Shown here piece after piece: positions 1 to 7,753 of a stretch of DNA of 16,357 bases. Below the pieces are notes generated by a model. That model searched no databases. It was not told the origin of the DNA and saw nothing but the letters and a program-made list of their open reading frames with translations. A program made the position numbers and the translations under genes. This DNA comes from Syntrophomonadaceae bacterium (GTDB lineage: Bacteria; Bacillota; Dethiobacteria; DTU022). The stretch lies in NCBI GenBank assembly GCA_007127255.1, contig SKZS01000117.1, positions 1 through 16,357 of the forward strand. Direction: 5' to 3'. The stretch's first letter is position 1. Each line of letters starts with the position of its first letter.

Positions 1-15
1 AAAAAGGAGACAATA

Positions 16-1215
16 ATGCAACTACCTGTAGTGCTGCTGGGAGCAAATTTCTATACGGCCCTGGGGGCAATCCGCACCCTTGGACGAAGAGGCATCCCCG
101 TGTACGCCCTTGATTACCATTTTCCCACAGCCTATGCCCTGTCATCACGCTTCGTGACACAGAAGATACTTTGTCCTGATGTTAATATTGACGAGGAAAG
201 CCTGGCAGGTTTTCTGCTTGATTTGGGTAAAAGTTTTACAGAACGGCCGGTCCTTATGGCCACTGCCGATAATTATGCCCTGCTTATATCGCGTTATGCC
301 AGAGACCTTTCTGCTTATTATCTTTTTCCTGACAATAAAGACGGCCTTCTGGAAAATATTATTGATAAGAAAGGCCTCGCTTCCCTGGCGAAGAAACATA
401 ATATCCAAATCCCGAAAACTTATATTTTCGATCAAAATTCTGATATAGCTGCTATAACCACCAATATTGTCTACCCCTGTATTATCAAACCGGCTCTCTC
501 TCATAAATTTGTTCGTGTATTCCGCCAGAAATGTTTGTTCATCAACAACAAAGAGGAACTTATCTCTACTTTAAAGGAAGCCCGGGAAAGCGGGCTTGAA
601 TTAATGGTCCAGGAGATAATTCCCGGATTCGATGATCGGATGTATGTATTTGATTTTTATGTCAACGGAGACGGCCGGGTGACCCACACGCTTGCCGCTC
701 AAAAGCTGCGTCAATTTCCTATTAATTTTGGTTCGTCAACCCTGACCCACCAGGTATATGATCGTGAACTAATTGAACTGGGGCTTGATTATATTCAAAG
801 AATCGGATACCGCGGCTATGGTGAAATTGAATTTAAACAACACCCGAACAATGGGATGTATTATCTAATAGAAATTAATGCCAGGCTCAGCACTCTTAAT
901 GTCCTTTTTGATAAGTGCGGTGTCGAGTTTACATATATCATGTACAAAGACCTGATTGGCGATCCTTTACCTGACTACCACCTTCAAGCAGAGAAGCCCT
1001 GGGCTTTTTGGCATGCTTACGAAGATACCTTTAGCATCCTTGCCTACCTGAAAAAGAAACAACTCACTTTAAGCCAAATCATTAAGCCCTGGTTAACACA
1101 CCGTAAAGCCCATGCAATTTGGGCTGCAGATGATCTCTTGCCGATCTTTTCTTTCGCCCGCTTAATCCTGGCCAAAATAAGCAGCAAACTTGGCCGTATA
1201 TTTACCCGAAGCTGA
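16..1215 (+). CDS. ATP-grasp family ligase, substrate unknown
   Basis: A 399-residue protein with an ATP-grasp fold. These enzymes use ATP to activate a carboxylate as an acyl phosphate and join it to an amine or thiol nucleophile. The N-terminal part (about residues 1-110) looks like a Rossmann-like pre-ATP-grasp domain, opening with VVLLGANFYTALGAIRTLGRRG. The ATP-binding part has the typical lysine in IIKPA (K158), the acidic hinge MVQEIIPG (E200), and the Mg-binding set EIEF (270-273) and EINAR (E286, N288). The last 65 or so residues are basic and hydrophobic and may be a separate tail. The start has a good AAGGAG site 5-6 bases upstream. The protein resembles the carboxylate-amine ligase/D-aspartate-ligase-like group often found near cell-surface or polysaccharide genes, but the substrate cannot be read from sequence. 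Its upstream neighbours are outside the window. Confidence 0.85.
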   Translation: MQLPVVLLGANFYTALGAIRTLGRRGIPVYALDYHFPTAYALSSRFVTQKILCPDVNIDEESLAGFLLDLGKSFTERPVLMATADNYALLISRYARDLSAYYLFPDNKDGLLENIIDKKGLASLAKKHNIQIPKTYIFDQNSDIAAITTNIVYPCIIKPALSHKFVRVFRQKCLFINNKEELISTLKEARESGLELMVQEIIPGFDDRMYVFDFYVNGDGRVTHTLAAQKLRQFPINFGSSTLTHQVYDRELIELGLDYIQRIGYRGYGEIEFKQHPNNGMYYLIEINARLSTLNVLFDKCGVEFTYIMYKDLIGDPLPDYHLQAEKPWAFWHAYEDTFSILAYLKKKQLTLSQIIKPWLTHRKAHAIWAADDLLPIFSFARLILAKISSKLGRIFTRS

Positions 1216-1412
1216 AATAAATTTTAATCTTAAAGCAAAGCTAGAACCTTCTCAGGGCTTACAGTTCGATTATCCCCACTCTGAATTATAAGCAGACATT
1301 TCAGGGAAGCAATCGCTTACAGGGCTTTACCGTCGGAAGCAAGAAAGCTGCAGCCTTTCTTATTAATAAGTTGAGTCCCGGGAATTCATTTCTATTGCGA
1401 TTTTTACGTTAA

Positions 1413-1437
1413 AGGGACGGCCTGTTCAGCCGTCCCT
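1413..1437. terminator. Bidirectional hairpin terminator between convergent genes
   Basis: A perfect 9-bp stem (AGGGACGGC / GCCGTCCCT) with a 7-base loop lies between the ATP-grasp gene (+) and the EF-G-like gene (-). On the plus strand it is followed by GTTTTAA. On the minus strand it is followed by TTTAACGTAAAAA. The T-tracts are short, so efficiency is uncertain, but the position 26 bases past the end of the minus-strand gene fits a terminator for it. A weaker hairpin (AAGAAAG/CTTTCTT, 1341-1361) lies between the plus-strand gene and this one and lacks a T-tract. Confidence 0.75.
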
Positions 1438-1463
1438 GTTTTAACCTCTCAAGCTTTGTGTTC

Positions 1464-3551
1464 TTAACCTTCCTCTTGCTGTTCTTTTTTCGACTCGGCT
1501 ATGACCTGTTCAGCCACCTGGTAAGGTACTTCTTCGTAATGAGAAAACTCCATTGTAAAGAATCCGCGGCCCTGGGTCATAGAGCGCAGGTCGATCGAGT
1601 ACTTAAACATTTCGGCCATGGGAACCTGGGCCCGAATTTTCTGCAGGCCATTTTCGGGCTCCATGCCCTGTATTTTCCCGCGCTTGCTGTTTAAATCGCC
1701 CATGATATCGCCCATATATGCTTCGGGCACAATAACTTCAAGATTCATAACCGGTTCGAGCAGGATGGCATTGGCCTGCTCCATACCTTTCTTAAATGCC
1801 TGCGAAGCGGCTATCTTAAAAGCCATTTCGGAAGAATCTACCGTGTGGTATGAGCCGTCAACCAGCCTGACAATGATATCCTGAACCGGGTATCCGGCAA
1901 CGACGCCGGCCTCCATTGCTTCATTGACACCTTTCTCCACTGCAGGGATATACTGCCGGGGGACTGCTCCACCGAAGATCTTGTTTTCGAAAATCAGACC
2001 TTCCCCGGTTTCCGCAGGCTCCATTTCAATGTAAACGTGACCGAACTGGCCCCGGCCTCCGGATTGTTTCTTGTGTTTTCCTTCTACTTTAGCCTGACCC
2101 TTGATAGTCTCGCGGTAAGGAACCCTGGGTGTGGAAAGCTCTACTTCCACACCAAATTTATCCTGCAGGCGGTTTACTATAATATCAAGGTGTAATTCAC
2201 CGAGCCCAGAAATAATCGACTGTTTGGTTTCCGCCCTTCTTTCCAGGTGAAAGGTCGGATCTTCTTCCAGGAAGCGAGCAAGACCACTGCCCACTTTTTC
2301 TTCATCGCCCTTGGTTTTAGGCTCTACCGCGAAGGAAATAACCGGTTCGGGGAAATCAAGCTTTGGAAAGACAATCGGCGCATTGCGGTCGCATAGCGTA
2401 TCGCCGGTTGCCGTTTCCTGGAGCTTGGCCACACAGGCTATATCACCGGTAACAACTTCATCCATACTAACCTGGTTTTTACCGCGCATGGCGAAAACCT
2501 GGCCAAACCTTTCATTTATATCCCTGGTTGAATTGTAAACCTGGCTGTCAGGTTGAATAGTTCCGGAATAAACCCGGAAAAAGTTTATTCTTCCTACGTA
2601 GGGGTCAGCCAGGGTTTTATAGACGAAGGCCGACATCGGTTCATCAGGACTTAATTTGCGGGTAACCTCTTCCTCGCTGTCGGGCAAATGTCCTTTCAGT
2701 TCACCCTGATCAAGAGGCGTCGGAAGATATGTTTTAATCAGATCGAGCAGGGCTTGGGTTCCATAATTACTGGTTCCTGCACTGCAAAGGACCGGGACGA
2801 TCTTGTTATGCAAAACACCCTGCCGGAGGCCTTTTTTTACTTCATCGTCATTAAGCTGCTCGCCTTCCAGGTACTTTTCAAGTAGGCTGTCATCGGCTTC
2901 TGCCACTGCCTCTACCAGCTTTTCGCGCAGTTCTTCAGCCTGGTCTTTTAGATCAGCAGGAATATCTTCTTCCTTTACTGATTTGCCGTCATCAGAAAAC
3001 ATAATTGCCTTCTGGCTGACCAGATCGACTACCCCTTTAAAATCAGCTTCTTTGCCAATCGGCATCTGCAGTGGCGCAACACTGTAGCCAAAATGATCGC
3101 GCAGCTGATTGAGAGTGCCTTCGTAGTCAGCATTTTCACGGTCCAGCTTGTTAATAACTACCAGGCGGGGCAGGTTAAAGTCATCGGCGTAACCCCAAAC
3201 TTTCTCGGTGCCGACTTCTACTCCTGAAACAGCACAAACAACCACTACAGCACTGTCTGCAACCCTTAAAGCCCCTAAAACGTCACCGATGAAATCAAAG
3301 TATCCTGGCGTATCGAGCAGGTTTATCTTAACTTCTTCCCATTCGAGTGGAGCAAGACCGACATTAATCGTAACCTGTTTTTTGATTTCATCAGGGTCAA
3401 AGTCGGTTGTGGTGTTTCCCGACTCAATTTTTCCCAGGCGGTTTATCGCACCTGACGTAAAAAGCAGCGCTTCGGTAAGAGAAGTCTTTCCGGCACCGCC
3501 GTGGGAAATTAAAGCTACGTTGCGAATATTTTCGCTGGTGTACTTCTTCAT
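1464..3551 (-). CDS. Elongation factor G-like GTPase (EF-G2/FusA2 type)
   Basis: A 695-residue translational GTPase of full EF-G length. Visible GTPase motifs are the P-loop SHGGAGKTSL (residues 16-25), DTPGYFDF (80-87) and NKLD (134-137). Domains II to V follow, with a C-terminal region (about 480-690) typical of the EF-G domain IV/V. The P-loop differs from canonical EF-G (AHIDAGKTT), and the switch I element normally RGITI reads KQVTI here. Both features mark the EF-G-like side branch (Thermus EF-G2, mycobacterial FusA2) rather than the housekeeping translocase. Its exact cell role is not settled: T. thermophilus EF-G2 supports translation in vitro. The start is fixed by GAGGAGG seven bases upstream. 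It follows leuD by 169 bases on the same strand with no convincing terminator at the leuD end, so it may receive some operon read-through. The usual str-operon neighbours (rpsL, rpsG, tuf) are absent, which agrees with a second EF-G copy. Confidence 0.93.
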   Translation of the reverse strand: MKKYTSENIRNVALISHGGAGKTSLTEALLFTSGAINRLGKIESGNTTTDFDPDEIKKQVTINVGLAPLEWEEVKINLLDTPGYFDFIGDVLGALRVADSAVVVVCAVSGVEVGTEKVWGYADDFNLPRLVVINKLDRENADYEGTLNQLRDHFGYSVAPLQMPIGKEADFKGVVDLVSQKAIMFSDDGKSVKEEDIPADLKDQAEELREKLVEAVAEADDSLLEKYLEGEQLNDDEVKKGLRQGVLHNKIVPVLCSAGTSNYGTQALLDLIKTYLPTPLDQGELKGHLPDSEEEVTRKLSPDEPMSAFVYKTLADPYVGRINFFRVYSGTIQPDSQVYNSTRDINERFGQVFAMRGKNQVSMDEVVTGDIACVAKLQETATGDTLCDRNAPIVFPKLDFPEPVISFAVEPKTKGDEEKVGSGLARFLEEDPTFHLERRAETKQSIISGLGELHLDIIVNRLQDKFGVEVELSTPRVPYRETIKGQAKVEGKHKKQSGGRGQFGHVYIEMEPAETGEGLIFENKIFGGAVPRQYIPAVEKGVNEAMEAGVVAGYPVQDIIVRLVDGSYHTVDSSEMAFKIAASQAFKKGMEQANAILLEPVMNLEVIVPEAYMGDIMGDLNSKRGKIQGMEPENGLQKIRAQVPMAEMFKYSIDLRSMTQGRGFFTMEFSHYEEVPYQVAEQVIAESKKEQQEEG

Positions 3552-3572
3552 CCATATGCCTCCTCAAAATCT

Positions 3573-3595
3573 CCCGACCGGCCCCTCCGGCCGGG
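3573..3595 (-). promoter_or_regulatory. GC-rich hairpin in the EF-G-like 5' leader
   Basis: On the minus strand this 23-base stretch folds into a 9-bp stem (CCCGGCCGG pairing with CCGGUCGGG, one G-U pair) with an AGGGG loop. It is followed by AGAUUUUG and then, 7 bases after the stem, by the GAGGAGG ribosome site of the EF-G-like gene. It could be a weak terminator or attenuator at the end of the ilv-leu transcript, a leader structure that affects translation, or an mRNA-stabilising hairpin. The hairpin is seen directly; its role is inference. Confidence 0.5.
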
Positions 3596-3720
3596 TAAAA
3601 TTGTAATAGCCGCTATTTAAACGTAATACCGGTCAAATTTCAGGTTTAATAAAAATTCGCCACAGTCACGGTTAAACCCTATCATTATCCCAAAAAAATT
3701 GCAAATTATATTGGCCCGTT

Positions 3721-4221
3721 TTAGCAGCCTTCCAGACGGGCTTTAACATATTCAACCAGGCCCCCGCGGCTGATTAATTCCTGCATAAATGGGGGAAAGG
3801 GAGCAGCCTGATATTCACGACCACTTTGCAGGTGGGTGATTGTGCCGAGATCAAAGTTAACTTTTAACTGATCTTCGCCGGCTCTAAGCCCGGATAAATC
3901 TTCATCGCATTCAAGAATCGGCAGACCGATGTTGATGGAGTTACGGTAAAATATACGGGCAAAACTGCGGGCAATCACGCATGATATTCCGGCTCCTTTA
4001 ATTGCCAGAGGTGCATGCTCACGTGAGCTGCCGCAGCCGAAATTATTCCCGGCCACAATTATATCACCGTTTTGAACTAAACCGGGAAAGTCGGGTTTTA
4101 TATCTTCCATTAAATGTGCAGCCAGCTCCCGCGGTTCCGTCGTACTCAGATAGCGGGCGGCAATAATTGCATCGGTGTCAATATTATCACCGAACAACCA
4201 GATTCTTCCCTGCAGGATCAT
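3721..4221 (-). CDS. leuD: 3-isopropylmalate dehydratase small subunit
   Basis: A 166-residue protein of the short (LeuD2/archaeal-like) small-subunit family. It partners LeuC to convert 2-isopropylmalate to 3-isopropylmalate in leucine synthesis. The N-terminal motif GDNIDTDAIIAARYL (11-25) and the substrate-binding NNFGCGSSREHAP (59-71) are intact. The short loop that helps choose the substrate in this family reads YLST (24-27). Related enzymes that act on homoaconitate or other malates have different residues here, so isopropylmalate is the best call because of the ilv-leu context but not certain from this subunit alone. Its start codon overlaps the leuC stop in an ATGA arrangement, implying translational coupling and equal subunit supply. 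No lysine pathway gene is seen nearby. Confidence 0.92.
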   Translation of the reverse strand: MILQGRIWLFGDNIDTDAIIAARYLSTTEPRELAAHLMEDIKPDFPGLVQNGDIIVAGNNFGCGSSREHAPLAIKGAGISCVIARSFARIFYRNSINIGLPILECDEDLSGLRAGEDQLKVNFDLGTITHLQSGREYQAAPFPPFMQELISRGGLVEYVKARLEGC

Positions 4222-5498
4222 GACAATACCTCCCCTGGGTGAACAATGGTGCCTGCGACTGCTGATGCAGCGGCTACTGCCGGACTGGAAAGAAATACTT
4301 CGCTTTCCGGGTGGCCCATCCGGCCTACAAAGTTGCGATTTGTTGTAGCCAGGGCCCTTTCCCCCCTGGCCAGGATGCCCATATGTCCTCCCAGGCAGGG
4401 TCCGCAGGTCGGTGTGCTTACGGCGGCCTCAGCATCAATAAAATCTGCCAGCAGGCCCTCATCCATGGCCTGGCGGTATATCTGCTGGGTAGCAGGTATA
4501 ACCAGCAGTCTTAAACCTTTTTTGATTTTCCTGCCCCTGATAACTGAAGCGGCAGCACGCAGGTCATCAATGCGTCCGTTGGTGCAGGAACCGATCACAA
4601 CCTGGTCGAGCTTCACTCCTTTTGCCTCAGAAACGGGGTAAACGTTATCTGGAGAAGGAGGGAAAGCAACCTGGGGTTCGAGATTACTTACATCGTATGT
4701 ATACCTTTTTTCGTAAACAGCATCCTGATCGCTGTATACCGATGTGTAAGCCTGTGCAACCCGACCTTCAAGGTAATCGAAGGTAATCTGATCAGGCTGC
4801 ATGTAGCCGCACTTGCCACCTGCTTCTATAGCCATGTTAGCCATAGTTAAACGACCGTCCATGGGCAGTGTATCTATTGCCGTGCCGGCAAACTCCATGG
4901 CCCGGTAGCGAGCCCCGTCTACGCCAATATCTCCGATTGTTAGAAGAATCAAGTCCTTACCGCTGACCCATTCAGGAAGGTGCCCGCTATATTCAAAGCG
5001 GATTGTCGGCGGAACCTTGAACCAGGCTTCACCGCTGGCCATCGCCGCAGCCAAATCAGTGCTGCCAACTCCGGTGGCAAAAGCGCCAATAGCCCCGTAA
5101 GTGCAGGTATGTGAGTCAGCGCCGATGATAATCATGCCCGGCCTGACAAGCCCCTGCTCCGGCAGCAGGGCATGTTCAATACCCATCCTGCCGACTTCAA
5201 AGTAATATTTGAGGCCGTAATCTTCGGCAAAACGGCGCAGCACAAGGGCCTGTTCTGCTGCTGCAATATCCTTATTTGGCGTAAAGTGATCGGGAACCAG
5301 AACAATTTTTTCTGGATCAAAAACCCGGTCCAGGCCAAAGCGTTTAAATTCTTTTATTGCAACCGGGGCAGTTATATCATTACCCAGCGCAAGGTCTACT
5401 TTGACATTAACCAGATCGCCCGGCGACAACCTGTCTTGTTCCACCCTGGCAGCAAATATTTTTTCCACCATAGTCATGCCATTGCCATAACTCATCAT
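4218..5498 (-). CDS. leuC: 3-isopropylmalate dehydratase large subunit
   Basis: A 426-residue aconitase-superfamily protein of the shorter LeuC2 type that carries a [4Fe-4S] cluster. The three cluster cysteines are visible: C305 in VIGSCTNGR, and C365 and C368 in STPTCGPCLGGHMG. The substrate-side GADSHTCTYGAIGAFATGVGSTD (127-148) is also intact. With LeuD it isomerises isopropylmalate in the leucine branch. It lies 34 bases downstream of ilvN and overlaps leuD by 4 bases. The start is uncertain: the first in-frame ATGs (ATGATG) follow GGTGG directly and AGGGG 12 bases away, while a later ATG at residue 8 or 10 would also match the usual family N-terminus (MTMVEKIFA). Homoaconitase or another malate dehydratase is the alternative function. 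Confidence 0.94.
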   Translation of the reverse strand: MMSYGNGMTMVEKIFAARVEQDRLSPGDLVNVKVDLALGNDITAPVAIKEFKRFGLDRVFDPEKIVLVPDHFTPNKDIAAAEQALVLRRFAEDYGLKYYFEVGRMGIEHALLPEQGLVRPGMIIIGADSHTCTYGAIGAFATGVGSTDLAAAMASGEAWFKVPPTIRFEYSGHLPEWVSGKDLILLTIGDIGVDGARYRAMEFAGTAIDTLPMDGRLTMANMAIEAGGKCGYMQPDQITFDYLEGRVAQAYTSVYSDQDAVYEKRYTYDVSNLEPQVAFPPSPDNVYPVSEAKGVKLDQVVIGSCTNGRIDDLRAAASVIRGRKIKKGLRLLVIPATQQIYRQAMDEGLLADFIDAEAAVSTPTCGPCLGGHMGILARGERALATTNRNFVGRMGHPESEVFLSSPAVAAASAVAGTIVHPGEVLS

Positions 5499-5532
5499 CC
5501 ACCATCTTCCCCTGATATGTTCTGCCTGATCT

Positions 5533-6027
5533 TTAAGCTTCTTTCGTTATTTTTGACCCACGCAGTAAAGCCACTTTGCCGGTACGAACAATCTCCAAAA
5601 TCCCATAATGTTCCAGGAGCAAGTTGATCGCTTCCATCTTCTCTTCGTTGCCGGTTATTTCTATAACCATCGAATTGGGAGAAACATCAACCACTTTTCC
5701 GCGAAAAGTTTCTACGATTTGCTGTATATCGCTGCGGTTGCCAACTTCAGCCCTCACTTTGATCAACATCAGCTCACGCATCACAGAAGGTTCTGCAGAC
5801 AGGTTGCTAACCCTGATCACATTAATCAGTTTATGAAGCTGCTTCATAACCTGCTCAATCAGGGTCTCGCTGCCCTCCACGGTGATAGTCATTCTAGAAA
5901 TGCCGGGAGTTAGTGTTTCGCCTACGGCAATATTTTCAATATTAAAGCCCCGGCGGCTGAAAAGCCCCGATACCCTGGTTAATGCACCCGGTTTGTTTTC
6001 AACAAGCACTGCTAAAATGTGCTTCAT
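5533..6027 (-). CDS. ilvN: Acetolactate synthase small (regulatory) subunit
   Basis: A 164-residue regulatory subunit that activates IlvB and passes on feedback inhibition by valine. Residues 1-75 form an ACT domain starting MKHILAVLVENKPGALTRVSGLFSRRGFNIENI. Residues from about 80 form the ALS small-subunit C-terminal domain. N11 and G14 match the residues known in E. coli IlvH/IlvN-type subunits to bind valine, so valine sensitivity is likely kept. The start overlaps the ilvB stop in an ATGA, with a G-rich ribosome site (GGGGGTGATC) inside the end of ilvB, which suggests coupled translation of the two subunits. Confidence 0.96.
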   Translation of the reverse strand: MKHILAVLVENKPGALTRVSGLFSRRGFNIENIAVGETLTPGISRMTITVEGSETLIEQVMKQLHKLINVIRVSNLSAEPSVMRELMLIKVRAEVGNRSDIQQIVETFRGKVVDVSPNSMVIEITGNEEKMEAINLLLEHYGILEIVRTGKVALLRGSKITKEA

Positions 6028-7718
6028 TCCTGATCACCCCCGATTATTATATCGTTGATTGGATGGTTTGGCGCTACCATAGGGTATACATTTTCCTCGG
6101 GGGCAACTATAAAATCGATCAGGACCGGACCTTTGGTATTTAAAGCCTGTTCGATTGCATCAGTTGCTTCCTTATTATTGGCAGCCCGCAACCCTTTTGC
6201 CCCGTAGGCCTCAGCCACTCTGACAAAATCAGGACTGCCTTCCATGGAGGTATATGAGTAGCGCTTATCGTAAAATATATCCTGCCATTGGCGGACCATG
6301 CCCAGGTATTTGTTATTTATAATGGCAATTGTAAGATCGATGTCATTATGGACTGCTGTAGCCAGCTCTTGTATATTCATCTGGAAACTACCGTCACCGC
6401 TTATACAAATCACTTTTTTATCGGGAGCAGCAAGTTTTGCGCCTATTGCCGCGGGAAATCCATAACCCATGGTGCCAAGGCCTCCTGATGTAAGAAATGT
6501 ACATGGTTCCCGGACGATGAAGTGCTGGGCAGACCACATTTGGTGCTGCCCCACATCTGTGGCTACAATTGTGTTCTTACCGCTTAACCTGCTGAGCTCT
6601 CTGATTACAAACTGGGGCTTTAGACCTTTATCGTCAGAGCATGCACCAAGTGGCATGGGGTATTTTTCCTGCCAGGTGTAGATCTGTTTTAGCCAGTCAG
6701 CTGTATCGCCTGGACGCAGTTTTCTAACAAGCTCTTCTAAAACAAGCTTTACATCACCAACTATAGGAATATCAATAGCTACATTTTTCCCGATTTCAGC
6801 AGGATCTATATCTATATGAATAATTTTTGCGTTTTTGGCAAATGATTCGATTTTGCCGGTAACCCGATCATCAAAACGAACTCCTGTTGCAATAATCAGG
6901 TCGGCTTCAGTCAACGCATAGTTGGCGGTAACACTGCCGTGCATGCCGGGCATGCCGAGGAATAATGGCTTGTCTCCCGGATAAGCGCCCAGGCCCATCA
7001 GGGAAAGGATCACCGGGATCTGTGCTGTTTCCGCCAGGTCACAAAGGGCGGCTGAAGCTTCCGACCTGATTAAACCGCCTCCACCGAAAATCACCGGCTT
7101 CCTAGCATCGCGGATTGCTTTAACTGCACGGCTGACCTGACCGACATGGCCTTTATATGTAGGCTTATAACCGGGAATATCGCATTGACAATTGTAGTCA
7201 AAATATGCTTCCTGATCAAAGATATCTTTTGGTACGTCAATTAAAACGGGCCCTCGCCGTCCGCTGGAAGCAATGTAAAAAGCTTCTGACAGTATCTCGG
7301 GCAGCTCTTCTATGTTCTTGACCAGGTAATTATGTTTGGTGACAGGAATAGTAATACCGGTAATATCGGCCTCCTGGAAAGCATCGGTGCCAATAAAGCT
7401 TTTCGGAACCTGCCCGGTAATTATGACCAGCGGTACAGAATCCATATAAGCATTAGCAATACCTGTAACCAAATTGGTGGCTCCGGGGCCGGAAGTGGCA
7501 AAAACCACCCCTGGTTTTCCCGTTACCCGGGCATAACCATCTGCCGCATGAACCGCTGCCTGTTCATGTCTGACCAAAAGGTGTTTAATTGGATCATCAT
7601 AAAGCTGATCATATAAAGGCAGGACAGCGCCTCCCGGAAAACCAAAAACGATCTCAACACCCTCTTTATGCAGAGCAGATAAGATCATAACCGATCCTTT
7701 AGTAAGTTTTTTCTTCAT
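6024..7718 (-). CDS. ilvB: Acetolactate synthase large (catalytic) subunit
   Basis: A 564-residue thiamine-diphosphate enzyme that condenses two pyruvates to acetolactate, or pyruvate with 2-ketobutyrate to acetohydroxybutyrate; this is the first common step of valine, leucine and isoleucine synthesis. The N-terminal domain has the catalytic glutamate in RHEQAAVHAADGYAR (E52) and the family-specific GFPGGAVLPLYDQL. The C-terminal domain has the TPP/Mg motif GDGSF (441-445) running to IINNKYLGMVRQWQ. The middle FAD-binding domain is present with GVRFDDRVTGK. Length and motifs fit biosynthetic AHAS rather than the catabolic AlsS, and the paired ilvN supports this. The start has AGGTGA six bases upstream. 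It lies 35 bases after ilvD. Confidence 0.97.
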   Translation of the reverse strand: MKKKLTKGSVMILSALHKEGVEIVFGFPGGAVLPLYDQLYDDPIKHLLVRHEQAAVHAADGYARVTGKPGVVFATSGPGATNLVTGIANAYMDSVPLVIITGQVPKSFIGTDAFQEADITGITIPVTKHNYLVKNIEELPEILSEAFYIASSGRRGPVLIDVPKDIFDQEAYFDYNCQCDIPGYKPTYKGHVGQVSRAVKAIRDARKPVIFGGGGLIRSEASAALCDLAETAQIPVILSLMGLGAYPGDKPLFLGMPGMHGSVTANYALTEADLIIATGVRFDDRVTGKIESFAKNAKIIHIDIDPAEIGKNVAIDIPIVGDVKLVLEELVRKLRPGDTADWLKQIYTWQEKYPMPLGACSDDKGLKPQFVIRELSRLSGKNTIVATDVGQHQMWSAQHFIVREPCTFLTSGGLGTMGYGFPAAIGAKLAAPDKKVICISGDGSFQMNIQELATAVHNDIDLTIAIINNKYLGMVRQWQDIFYDKRYSYTSMEGSPDFVRVAEAYGAKGLRAANNKEATDAIEQALNTKGPVLIDFIVAPEENVYPMVAPNHPINDIIIGGDQE

Positions 7719-7753
7719 AAGAAATCACCTATCTCCAGTGTTTATTCCCGAAA

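Noticed and set aside
145..504. 119-codon minus-strand frame
   Set aside because: Antisense to the ATP-grasp gene; no family features.
1341..1361. AAGAAAG/CTTTCTT hairpin after the ATP-grasp gene as its terminator
   Set aside because: No T-tract follows on the plus strand; the hairpin at 1413-1437 is a better terminator.
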